Shown: positions 10,377 through 21,126 of the stretch, piece after piece
Layout of the letters: each line of letters begins with the position of its first letter
How positions within the stretch are numbered: position 1 is the stretch's first letter
DNA from: Neurospora tetraspora
Lineage: Eukaryota > Ascomycota > Sordariomycetes > Sordariales > Sordariaceae
Assembly (NCBI RefSeq): GCF_033439725.1
Contig: NW_026944384.1
Coordinates: 4,278,001-4,342,000 of the forward strand
Direction of reading: 5' to 3'
DNA length: 64,000 bases
Notes under the pieces: model-generated
Told to the model about the DNA's origin: nothing
Database searches by the model: none
The model's input: the letters and a program-made list of their open reading frames with translations, nothing else
Position numbers and translations under genes: made by a program

Positions 10377-11268
10377 ATGTCGGCTATCGAACCAAAGGTG
10401 TTGTATCCTTCAGGGGGTTACACGCCCGCATACGATGAGAGAGAGAACGGAATACTGCTCCATCCATTTGTTGAACCAGATCGGGTGCTTACACCTAATC
10501 TTGGGGAGGATGCATTCAGGAACAATCCCAAGGAGGCAGTCGGGGGGTTCAAGGGCAAGGATTATCTCTACGCTGAATTCATTGTCGATACCCCCGAGCA
10601 AGTCGACCCAGATACCGATATCAAAGTTGCGACGGTGCTCAGAGTTGCGAGCCCATCCACTTTGCATTGGGAGTCGGTCCACATCGTTTTTGCTCTACGC
10701 GAAGTCCCCGACGGCGAAGGGGAAGATGAACGACCATTCAAAGAGTTCAAGCCTCTGGAAGTCAAAGACGCCTACAAAAGGGATATTGACGAGGGTTATA
10801 GCTTGCTGTACTTCTTGGTCAAGGATATCAGATACCCCAGGGCCGGTCAGTTCAGGGCGGAGGTCCGTGTCCAGGTCACTCCGGGGGAGCAGATCTTCGA
10901 TCTGAAAGGGGATGACTTGGAAAGACTTGGACCCAAATGGAAGGGGCATCCTGGCGAGCTACAAAAGCTAGGTCACCTCGCCGGCGGGGCGGTCTCAAAG
11001 GTAGTGACGGAAGTCAATAAAGGAGTGGAATTAACACCATGTAAGCAAAGCTTGACTTGGAGTAATTTGGAACCCCGAACGGCAATCACGATGCATGAAG
11101 AAACTTTGCTAATCGACTGGTTTGGGAACCAAAAATACAGCTGATGAAAACCGCCTCAGAAAGTACTTGGAATTTGAGGACAAGCTGAAGCTCGTGACAG
11201 AGCAGGAGCTTCGGAAAGAGATGGTAGACAAGCATAAATACTGGCACGACAACCTCGTCGTTACCTAA
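10377..11268 (+). CDS. Unrecognised protein, 263 residues, two exons
   Basis: Exons are 10377-11040 and 11141-11268. The 100-nt intron has a GTAAGC donor, a GCTAAT branch-like site and an ACAG acceptor. The exons join in phase to give a C-terminus ending ..EMVDKHKYWHDNLVVT. The protein is acidic and probably soluble, with no signal peptide or membrane segment. The middle (about 60-180) alternates hydrophobic and charged residues (YLYAEFIVDTPEQ, ATVLRVASPSTLHWESVHIVFALREV, YSLLYFLVKDIRYPRAGQFRAEVRVQV) as expected of a beta-sandwich. I considered the velvet fold, but its hallmark motifs are absent. The last 40 residues are charged and helical. C-ending codons and clean splicing support a real gene. 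I do not know its function. Confidence 0.75.
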
Positions 11269-14200
11269 CCGCTTCAACTTTTGCGTTCCTAACTGGCAAA
11301 CTTCTACCTCCAGAGCCTCCAGACTCGACAGTTACCCAAGAAGGGTGGAGAAGCATCTACCCCTATGCTATATCGAGGGAAGAACCGGGTGGGGGGGATA
11401 AGATAGGAGTAAGACAAGACAGGTCAGGATAGGATAGGACAGGACAGGATACAATAGGGCTGGATTGGTGTCTAGTTAACGTTATTGCATTTTTGGCTTT
11501 TGTTGTTGGGTTTTGGGTCACAGAGAAACGGATCAGAGTCATGAGATGTAGGTAGGTAGAGTTCACATATCTACATCCACGCGATAATCCATATCTTTTC
11601 CGCTTCTAAACTTTGCCTTTCGCTTTTCTTCGTGTGTGGCTTCTCTTGCTTCTTCAAACCCCGTCCATGGCCTTCTACAAGTAGTGATCCGTATTTTGAA
11701 CAAGATTGGTTCATATCCTTTCCGTACTAGAGCGTTGGCCTAACAGCAGGGCAGATGGGATGGGGCCGTCCTTTGTCCAGGTTTATGACTGCCTTCATGT
11801 ACTAAACCATTGTCGGCCACCCCTGCCTCTCAACTGTCGAGCGTACCCCTGGCTGTCACAATGTCTTGAGACATTTGATTGTACCGCCTGTCCCACAACG
11901 GCAGATCCTATACAACGTCTCTTGGCCTCGCATCTTGACTTGATTTCAGATCAACGCTGGGTCACTGGATGTATTACAGGTCCATCTTTCTGAAATTTGG
12001 ATCCTAGTGCCGCGTTGTGGTGGGTACTTGTTGCTTGGGTAAGAAAATGTGGCGCCTCGAGAAATTCGTGTGATGGCGTCCTCTGTTTCGCTTCGATAAG
12101 GATTTTGTTGCACGTATATAACAGATAGTGATAGTAGTCGATATGGGAAGAGATGATCGTGTACCTGAAAAACGGGAGGCAATGTCAGTTATGCAGGACT
12201 AGGAAAGCAGGGAACGTTGAGCAGTGCTATTCTCCTTACGAATATTTGGAAGGTACGTCGTGGGAGACGAGATCTCTGCATATTGACCGTCGCAACAGAT
12301 AAATGGTAACCCGTTCTGATAGCTGGGATGCACAAGCTAAAGACCACTCCGGATGACTCGCTACCAAAATACGGCGGCTATTGTGTGTCTAATTGTTGAC
12401 ATCAGCAATTCCGAACTCTCAACAGGACAACAGCACTGGGGGTTTGTACAGCTCCATGCACCATGGGATCAGTGACTCTCCATGACCATGACCATGTACA
12501 AACAACAGGCAGCCGGGCCTCATGGGAGAGTCCCAAAGGTTGTGTCTCACCTTCTGAAGCAAATCGGTTCGCCGCTCATCATCGCCATGGCGTTGTGGCT
12601 GTCCCTGTTTGTCACGTGGAGCCAGAACATGGAAAGATGCAAGTTCCCGCAAAAAGTAGCCTCCGTCATTCCCGTTGATGTTGTTTCTCTAGGGTCCTGC
12701 GTTTGCTCGCATCTTTCTTTTGTTCTTGTCGCTATTGCAGACCTAACAGTCCATGTCGCTTTGCCTCTGGTCGCCGTCTTCTGTCTTCGCGTCGTTCACC
12801 TTGATGGAGGAAATATAATAAAGAACACCACATAAAGCGGGAATGTGGAGTAGACCCCAAATGGCCAATTTTGTCCACATTGCTGCGGCTCGTTTGTGTG
12901 GTATGGTATGGCAGATATTAAAGATTACTCGGGTGTACGGGCACACCAGCAACAACGGGAAGAGGGGGAGAATGCGACACAGGCTAACGTAAACGAGTGC
13001 CGACATGACGACCACACATCCTGATAATCCCTAGGTACCTTCCGCGACACTGTAGTTGCGTTGGGCGGGAGGAAGGCACGGAACAAGGGCTGTCGACTCC
13101 CCAAGAGAACGAACCCCCCCTGCTGCGGACGGTGCTGGGATATTCATAATTATACTCCTCGTTGCTAAAAACTCGTCACCTTGACGCTATACTTTATATC
13201 TGATTCGTACCGGAGGCTTGAGTTCGAGGTGCGTTGAAGGGTTTACTGGGAAGTTATCTGCTCCGCTACTACCTGTACTCGGTCAAGGTCAGCCCAAATC
13301 TTGTCACCATCATAGACGGGTTCTTCTATTCTTCAGCTCAACTTGTTCGTTACCGCGGTGCTCTCCATAGACTTGCTTACCGACGATTCACAAGCCACAT
13401 CGGTCTGTTGTACGTCCAGTTCCGCGGCCACTTTGTGCTACTCAGGAAAGCATGTATGTACCAGTGTCACACCCCCCGTGGCCCCCTTAGCTTCGCCGCA
13501 TCCGCAACATGCAAGCCAACATCACGGCAATCATCAAGCATCTATCCGCCCATCTACCTAACCTCTAACCAATCCCAGGGAAGCGGACCTGTGCCTAACT
13601 ACCGTACCCAACCACATAACTCGAACGCAACATCAACGACACTTCAAGAGGGCGACTGGGCAAGCCCTGTGGACGGAAGGCGGAAGGGCGGACAGGGCAG
13701 AAAAAAAGGTAGTCCGTCACTCAATATCCTTTCCACCACTCGGCTTTACCATCTGTTTCCTGGAGATCCACTCTAAGAGCGTCTAGATGCTTTGATTGCG
13801 GCTCCCAGCCTTTGCGCTTTGCTCTTTGGTTGCTTTGATATACCTTCTCAGGTCCCCGGCTCGGACTGTTGTACATCTTCCCCGGCCATTGCTTGCCACA
13901 TATCTTTCAACGGCTTGCTGCTCTCTCTCCGCCAGTCTGTTTCTGTTTTTCTACCTTCAAGACACAGCTCGGGGGATGAATAGGCGGTATAAATATTAAA
14001 ACAGATACCCCGGATCTTCCAACGTCTACCAGGTCCCTCGTTTGCTGGGAATCAAGGGGTGGCCAGCTTGATGCTTCTGGGCTGTTGGCATCGTTGATGG
14101 TGTGTGTTTTCATTGTACCCACGCTCTTTGCTAAGCGTTTCTCTGCTTGTTTTCCATCCTCAGTGGCGGTCTAGCACATCTGACTCTCACAGTTGCGTAT

Positions 14201-14289
14201 TCAGGAAGATGCTAATCGTCCCATCAGTGTTTTCCGTGTCGTCACATCATTGATCCGGTCCGCTATCAAACCATATACCTAGACTCGGC
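11269..14289. other. 3.0-kb intergenic region
   Basis: No convincing protein or RNA gene. The open frames are short and unbiased. A degenerate pentamer array (GGATA/GGACA) lies at about 11404-11455. CT-rich leader-like sequence and a short AT-rich stretch around 13975-14000 lie upstream of the zinc-finger gene at 14290. Confidence 0.5.
11404..11455. repeat. Degenerate pentamer tandem array (GGATA/GGACA)
   Basis: Repeated five-base units alternate between GGATA- and GGACA-type, in the 3' flank of the gene ending at 11268. Confidence 0.7.
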
Positions 14290-16445
14290 ATGGATGGGTT
14301 AGTCAAACAAGACTACTACTCCGCTGCTACTAATACCCCTCTCAACACCCATCAAGCAGAGCCCGACCCAGTCTCTGGCTCCTCATCAGCAGTGTCCGAA
14401 CTGGCTTCAAGCTCAAGCTTCTCAACACCTAGAACACCGAACTTTCAGTTTTTCCCTACTAGTACTCGTGGTCTTTCAGAGTGTTCTCTCGGGTCGCAGA
14501 TAAAAGGACACATCCACCCACGCGATACTATAGAACCGGCTGATTCCTTTTCACGATCCCTTCTGCCGGGCCATTCAGTCATCATGGAGCCAAACCAGAA
14601 CTCCCCAGTCAGCGAGATCCCAAAGCCCCATTCGCCTATCGCCATCAAGAGAAGGGATCTCAACACCCACTGGAGACTCCAAAGAGGGTCGCCCGCCTCT
14701 CCGATGAGCATGGACTTTGCCCCGACTCCTCCCAGAAATCAGTCGGAGACGGAAATTACCAACAACTCTGAGGAGTCCAGCCCGGAATGGGAACAATCTC
14801 GCCATACTGCCGTCGTCACCACCAGGCCCTCTCCCAGAGTAGAGACCGCCGTCACTCACGCCCCCTTTACACAGAACGCGCGCTACTTCCTTGAGAGGCA
14901 AAGGCTCCAGCAGCAGGAAGAGGATGAAAGAGCCCAACAGGCACGCCGGAACGCGCAGCCGCAATATCCTCATCAGTTCTATGCCTACGCCTACAACCGC
15001 GGAAATGGTCGCTACACGAGACTGATCCCGGCGGATATGCTTCCTCCCCTCGTGGGCGTGCCTGCCTACGAGTCGGACATCTCTCGTCTGTTCGTTCTTG
15101 AGCTTCCCCAGGCTTTGGATGCCAACGAGCGCAATACCAACTTGGAGACCGTTCAGACTCAAGTGGCGCAAAAAGATGCCGTTCAGGTATGTAAGATTTT
15201 GCACAGGCCCTACAACGCTCCAACAGTTAGCCCCGATCCGCAAAAGAACATTGTACTAGATCCATACGAGACAATCCCCCATATCACGCCCTCAAAAAGA
15301 ACTTATTCATGACTGACAAGCTGTTTTACCGCAGTCGCAGATCGACCAAATTGTCCTGGCCAGCAACAGTCCAGCAACCAACACGAGCCTCACTCACCAG
15401 TCCGCCGCAGTCGCTTACCTGACTCCCCCTCCTCTCCACGGCCAAGGCCCCAAGCGAGCCAAGATCTTCTGCGACAAGTGGGTGCACGAGGGCACCTGTG
15501 CCTTCACCCAGCAGGGCTGCAAGTACAAGCACGAGATGCCGTACGACAGGGCCACTCAGCACATGCTCGGCCTATTCCATGGCCTGCCTGCTTGGTATAA
15601 GCGGCAGCAGGCCGAGCTGATGAGGCAGAGGCAGGTGCTGACCAACAACGATGAGTCGAGTACCAGCAAGGGGCCGATGGATCTGTCCGCGCTCCGTGGA
15701 GCTCCTCGTGGTCGGTCTTTGACTACGGCTTCTGGTAGCCCGATTTCGCGCAGAGGGTCGGCTGATCAGGGATCGGCTTCTGGTAGTAGTGGCGAGATGA
15801 TGGGAGCGGGAGGTCAGGGTGTTATTGGAAGAGATAACAACAGCGCCGCCACCAACAGCATGGGAGTCAAGACATTCGGAGGCGGTGGTTATCAACGTGA
15901 GAAAAGCTCGAGCCCTCGGGAGTTGAACAACTGGCGCCCGAATGTGGGAAGTGGTTCTTCTGGGCCCTCTCGAATCCCTACCGGTAAGCCAAATGACATT
16001 CGTGAATCCTGTCACTTACTTTCCGACTAACAATGACCCTCCTCCCACAGGCCCCCAAATTCTAAGCCAAGGTCCCTGCCGCTTCGGTCCCATCGGACAA
16101 CCCGCCCAGCCTCAACCTCGCGATCCTCGCAGCGGTGATCTCGGCAACATGATCAACTACCGCCGCATCGAGGCTCCTCCCGGTTTTCCCCCTCACCCCC
16201 ACCCCTACCGCCTCCTTCCAACCACCACGACCCCCGACAGCTCTGATAACGAGGGCAAGGAGGAAAGCGGCCCGCCGGGAGGAGGAGGAGCTCAGGTCCA
16301 GGTTCAGGCCCAGGTACACCAGCAGCAACAGCAGCAACACCAGGCCGAAGGCGGCGGCGGTGGTACCGCAGTTCCTTGGAGGGGATCCGCTTACGAGAAT
16401 GGGGAGACTCACTGGAAGTGGTCTCGGGACACTAACCAGGAGTAG
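14290..16445 (+). CDS. CCCH-type zinc-finger protein, 646 residues
   Basis: Exons are 14290-15186, 15335-15983 and 16051-16445. All joins keep frame: intron 1 has donor GTATGT and a TGACTGAC branch region, and intron 2 has donor GTAAGC and branch CCGACTAAC. One CCCH finger, spaced C-x8-C-x6-C-x3-H (CDKWVHEGTCAFTQQGCKYKH), lies near residues 344-366. A short conserved-looking segment (FYAYAYNRGNGRYTRLIPADMLPPLVGVPAYESDISRLFVLELPQ) precedes it. The rest is low complexity: Ser/Pro-rich at the N-terminus, Gly/Ser- and Gln-rich at the C-terminus (HQQQQQQHQAEGGGGG). CCCH fingers of this kind commonly bind RNA, so a post-transcriptional role is plausible but inferred. The spacing with x6 rather than x5 between the second and third Cys deviates slightly from the classic form. 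Confidence 0.88.
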
Positions 16446-17981
16446 TTGCTTTGGTGAGTTTGCTTCCACTGGTACACGACTGGACAACAAGAACGACATG
16501 CTGGCTGGCTGGTTGTCTGGTGTCAGTCGCCTGGGTAACCGTTAACCCTCGTGTTCAGAAAGGTTGTACAAGTACCGTGGAATGGTTATGCAACTACCTA
16601 CCCGCGGACCGGGTATTATTCGCTTTTTTTCGAGACCGAAGCCATGAGACCAGCAAGCCCGGAGGTCAAGCTCGTGGTCAGGGCCGTCAACCAGCAGCCA
16701 GCCACTCGGCAAAACGGGAGGGGATGTTTTGGGACGTCATATACGCGAAGCTTTTTTCAGGATATGACCGCTAAAGATAGAGAATGTGTTTGGAAATTCA
16801 GGAAATGTGTTTTATACGAGTTCAAGTTGAGAAAGAGGACATGGATGGAGGAAAAGTCGAGATTGAGTTTGCGGCTGGATGCGGTGGGGTGCAAGAAATA
16901 TAGGCATGGGTGAGATCCCTGGGCCCTACTTGTAGATAGTCCCTAAATACTCGCTTGGGGTGAAACTCCCTGGACGCTCGATTGGGGTGTTCTAAAGATC
17001 GTTTTATAGAATTGTTGGGTTTGTCACTTTCTTGAAGAGTGATCCACGTTCGGGAGTTAGTGATATTCATTCGCTGCGGTGAACAATGACATGAAGCGTG
17101 TAGGAAATCGAGTGATAACGAGTTGCCTTCTAACATGACCAATGAAGGGAATCGTGATGTGATGACTGGAAAAGCCCCTTTGTGCTTATTGGCATGGACC
17201 GCCTGAGATATTCCCCGAAGGGAACCAGCTCATGTCGAAGTGTTTATCATCTTGTAAAGTTGCTGTCGTGGCTGCCGCCGGTGGTCTATGTGCTTGACTG
17301 ACGAGAGCTTTGATGACTTGTTGTCATACTCGGCCTCAAGACAAGTTCGACGAGTGTCGTTGAGCACCTTGGTGGACAGTAGTGCAAGCCACAGAGGCTC
17401 AAGGTGCGTGTTGTGGCTGGGCCCCATATATTTCAACCAAGTCAGCCAATCAAACACGATAATATCCACCCTTCAGTCAACGCCAGGCTCATCCTAGCAT
17501 TGACAGTCTCCACCCAGTTGTCCAAATCGCGGGGGAGCTTTCCGTTTGGAACTGACAGCTGAGTTGAGCCCCAGCGCACTGCACATCACAAGCACCACTA
17601 CAGGACAGGCCGCAAAGGTGCTCTTCTACCTACCTTCCTACAACACCCAAACCATAATCACCATTTTCCATATCACAGATATTCTCGACGCCGATTGTTT
17701 GTTTTGTCCATTCATCCTTTTTGGCACCAAGATCTTGTGACCTTATCGATCGGTACACGGCGTCATCACCATATTAGCCAGCCATCAGCGCCACTGGCAT
17801 TCTTGCTTCGAGGTCCCAAAAGCACCAGGCAACAGCTACCGCGCCGCGCAAGCTTTGACGACGCTTCCTCGAGTTGCACCGAGCCATTGAAATCCATCAG
17901 TACTACCGCAATCAATCGTCTTCCTTCTGCCGTCAAGCTTTTTGCCTGCCAGCATTATCTCCCGTATCTAGACGGCGAGCC
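16446..17981. other. Intergenic region and probable csn-3 leader
   Basis: No convincing gene. The distal part (about 17580-17980) is pyrimidine-rich with many CATCA/CACCA motifs, typical of a leader before the ATG at 17982. Confidence 0.5.
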
Positions 17982-19613
17982 ATGGACGCACGCCTTACGG
18001 TCCTGACGGCCTTCCCACCGGCCGCTGGGATTGGTAACGAGGACTACTACAAAGAGAGCCAGCAACATGCCAAGAGGGTGCGAGAACTCATAAGGGACAA
18101 TGCGCAGTGGATAAGGGAGTCCGCCGACGATATTCTAAAGGTACATAGTGCTTCCCCAAACCTGGAGTGTCCGTTGTACAAAGCCGTTCAAACCGCTGAC
18201 CCGATAGCATCTGCCCAGCATGTCAACCCCGCCGTCTATTCCCTCTCATATCTTATGATCCTCGAATATCTGTTAGAGTCAGCCGGGTGGACCTCTCAGC
18301 AGGCACATGAGAGCTTGGCATCATATATGGCCGAGTTCTTCCTCCAGTTCGATGCTCGCCAAATACGATGCAAGGGAAGCACTTGGTCAGATGTCCTGAA
18401 GGAAGCGTATAACGAACGCGGTCTGTTTCCTGTAGGGCTTCCATACTCCCCTCCGTAGGGTTACCGTTGCTGACTTCAATATCAGGCTTCCGTTGCCGTT
18501 GAGGTGGTCACTGCTGCCCTCCTAAGACTCGACCCTTCAGGTTCTATCCTCACATCCCACCACTGCAACCTCGTCGAACTGGCATACAGCACCGGCAATG
18601 TCGGAGCAATACTTCCTCTTATCCAGAAACCCATCATCTACATGCCGGCCAAGGGCATGTCAACAGCCCAGCCCCTTTGCGACATGTCTCTACCGCCACC
18701 AGCATACATCAATCCCGATAGCCAACTCACCGATGCTCTGACCAGCTCCGCTGTGCTTCAGTACGATTTCCTATGCGGCCTGTGCTTCATCGAGCGCCGG
18801 ATGTGGCAGCAAGCTTTTGATGCCTTTGAGCGTTGCGTCACATATCCGACGCGGGACGGCGGTTGCAGCAAGGTCATGACGGAGGCATATAACAAATGGA
18901 TTCTTGTCGGCCTGCTCTTGACTGGAAAACCGCCAACACTACCGGAAACGACCTCGCAAGCAGCAAAGAAGATTTTCGCAACCCAGGGAAAGCCCTACAA
19001 GTTGTTTGCCCAAGCTTTCAAGTCAGACACCGCCGGGGATCTGGTCCGCGAATTCGAAGTCATCAACTCCGAGCTCTTGCCCAACGAGGGGAACGTCGAG
19101 CTCGCAAAGCTGGTGCTGGCCCATTACCAGCGGTGGCAAATTATCAACCTGCGCAATGTGTACACTAATATCTCCCTCGATAAGATCCGCGAGCGAACAC
19201 AGAGTGCCGAAACGGGCGCGCCGCTACCGACCGTGGAAGCGGTAGACCAGCTTGTGCAGAGCATGATTTCCGACGGAAGCCTCCAGGGCGCCATCGAGCG
19301 ACCAGCGGACGGCAGCCCGGCCTACCTGACCTTCCTGTCGGCGCCCTCGCAGGGCATGTCGGAGGTGGAGTTCTCATCCAAGGTGAACAAGGTGGCGCAG
19401 GGCATCAAGGCTCTAGAGCCCATCATCGAGGCCACCAACAAGCGCCTGGCCAGCAACCGCGAGTACATTAGTCACACGGTTAAGCGACAGGTTGATGCGG
19501 CTCGCGAACACAAGCTCGGTCTGCAGAGCGCAGGTGGTGGGTTTGAAGAGTCGTCGTTCCACATCGAGGAGGAGGAGGATTTGATGAGCGGTCTCCCAAC
19601 TCATACTCATTAG
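17982..19613 (+). CDS. csn-3: COP9 signalosome complex subunit 3 (CSN3)
   Basis: Predicted exons are 17982-18140, 18219-18431 and 18486-19613, giving 499 residues. The first intron (GTACAT donor, GCTGAC branch, CCCAG acceptor) is 78 nt without a stop, so retention would simply add 26 residues. Removing it gives ..ADDILKHVNPAVYSLSYLMILEYLLE.., which reads like the family. Intron 2 has donor GTAGGG and branch TGCTGAC. The C-terminal half carries a PCI region followed by the CSN3 signature near the end (EVEFSSKVNKVAQGIKALEPIIEATNKRLASNREYISHTVKR) and a short acidic tail. CSN removes Nedd8 from cullins and so controls SCF ubiquitin ligases; in Neurospora it is known to stabilise the clock F-box protein FWD-1. 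CSN3 is a structural subunit without catalytic residues. The gene is convergent with the Gid1-like gene. Confidence 0.9.
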
Positions 19614-21126
19614 GACTTGAGTGATTCGATCGTCCTGTGGTCGATCCTTGAGTGATTCAATGGCCCTGTGGTCGTCAGGTTGGCCTCATCCGTCACAGTG
19701 AGGATCATCTAGAAGTGGAAGAGGCTCATCGCCATCTCATCTATTTCTCTGGGGAAGAATGGACCGAGGTTGGCTGGTTGGTTGGTTGTTAGCGTAGGGA
19801 ATGGGCGCGGCCAAGAGATACAGTAGACGGGTTACTCGTTTATGGACTTTCCTCTAGACGTTTAGGGGGGGAGAAGAAACAGAGCATCATTTACGTACCG
19901 GGAAAAGATGTTATCTCGCAACATTACTTGCTCTCAGCCGTGAACAAGTTATTGAAGACTGATGGGAGTGATGGCGCGTTGATGATCATAATTACCGCCA
20001 CAAGAGACCTGTTGATGTTCTCTTCTAGTTGAGGAAATATTATGATATCCATGGGACTGGCTGTTGGCGAGCAAGATAATTATCGTCAGAGGCATCGTTG
20101 CTATGGTACCCGACTGTGGCATAGGGCTGAATGATGCTTCGGAGTTGAACCTGCTACAGGTATTAGACGAGGTTCACTACTGTAGAGAATAGTACATGAT
20201 TCCCAACCATTGACAACGGTAGTGGGACCAAGGCGTTATGTGTTATGTATCCATGATGTATTTCATTGCTGTGCAGAGCGGCAAATGCTGACAAAAAGCA
20301 GCTGAGTCACTTCCATACCTTCTCCCACGCAGATATAATCAGTGAAAATGCTGATGATGATACCTACCCTAGCTCTCTACTCGATTTATAAGAACCAACC
20401 CAATCCCAATCTCAATCCCAATCCACACATGCATGTTCTTCAACGCTCAACGCTGCATCCATCCATGCCATATACCTATTCCTGGCCACACCAAATACCC
20501 GACGATGGAAACGACACCACCACAGCGTGCGTTTGTAGTTGCGCTTGTCGTGAAAATCCATGGCGACCCAACCCATACCTAATCATAATCATCTTCGCTG
20601 TTGCCATTCGAGCTCTTTGCCCACTTCCTTCTTCCTTCTTTCCTGATGTTTGTCTCTTCTTCTTCTGTCTTCCCATGCTTCTCCTCTGGTGTATATCACT
20701 TCGTCAGGGGTTCCCCTTAACCATTCAGAACAGAATCCGTTCCAGGTCTGCCAGATCCCGATCCAGATCCCCGTCCACTAAGTTTATCACTGCACCCAGA
20801 ACTCGATTCAGACGCAGATTCCGATCCTCGTCCACTTCATTCAGATCCTCGTCCACTTCCATGAAGTTCCCCTCAAAACCCGCTGCCAGAATTCCATTCC
20901 GTTCTTCCGGATCCGGACCCTGAACCCGATCCTGGTCCTCTTCAGGATCCTGATCCTCGGCCTCTTCCATGATTACGTCCAGCTCCTGACCGTGACCCTG
21001 ATGTTCACCCTGCTCTTCGCCCTGATCTTCGCCCTGATCTTCGCCTTGATCTTCGCCCTGCTCCTGCTTCTGTTTCTGTTTCTGATCCGTGTACTAACGA
21101 ACTGCCTTTAAGACACTTTCCCAATC
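19614..21126. other. Convergent intergenic region with low-complexity repeats
   Basis: This is the 3' flank shared by csn-3 (+) and the Gid1-like gene (-). The section 20725-21093 is built from GATCC- and GATCTTCG-type repeats and stays open on the minus strand, but its only ATG is at 20970. The rest shows no coding signal. Confidence 0.5.
21009..21084. repeat. 12-bp tandem repeats (GATCTTCGCCCT type) running into a TCTGTT array
   Basis: About four 12-bp units are followed by 6-bp units, with 3-bp periodicity. Read on the minus strand they encode Gln-Glu-Asp-Gly repeats. They lie just beyond the Gid1-like stop codon. Confidence 0.8.

Noticed and set aside
10377-11268. Velvet-domain assignment for the small gene
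   Set aside because: The fold looks beta-rich, but the characteristic velvet motif sequences are absent.
20342-20923. Plus-strand frame with an SR-like region (RSRSARSRSRS)
   Set aside because: The apparent SR domain comes from GATCC-type DNA repeats. The N-terminal part has no coding character and there is no splice support.
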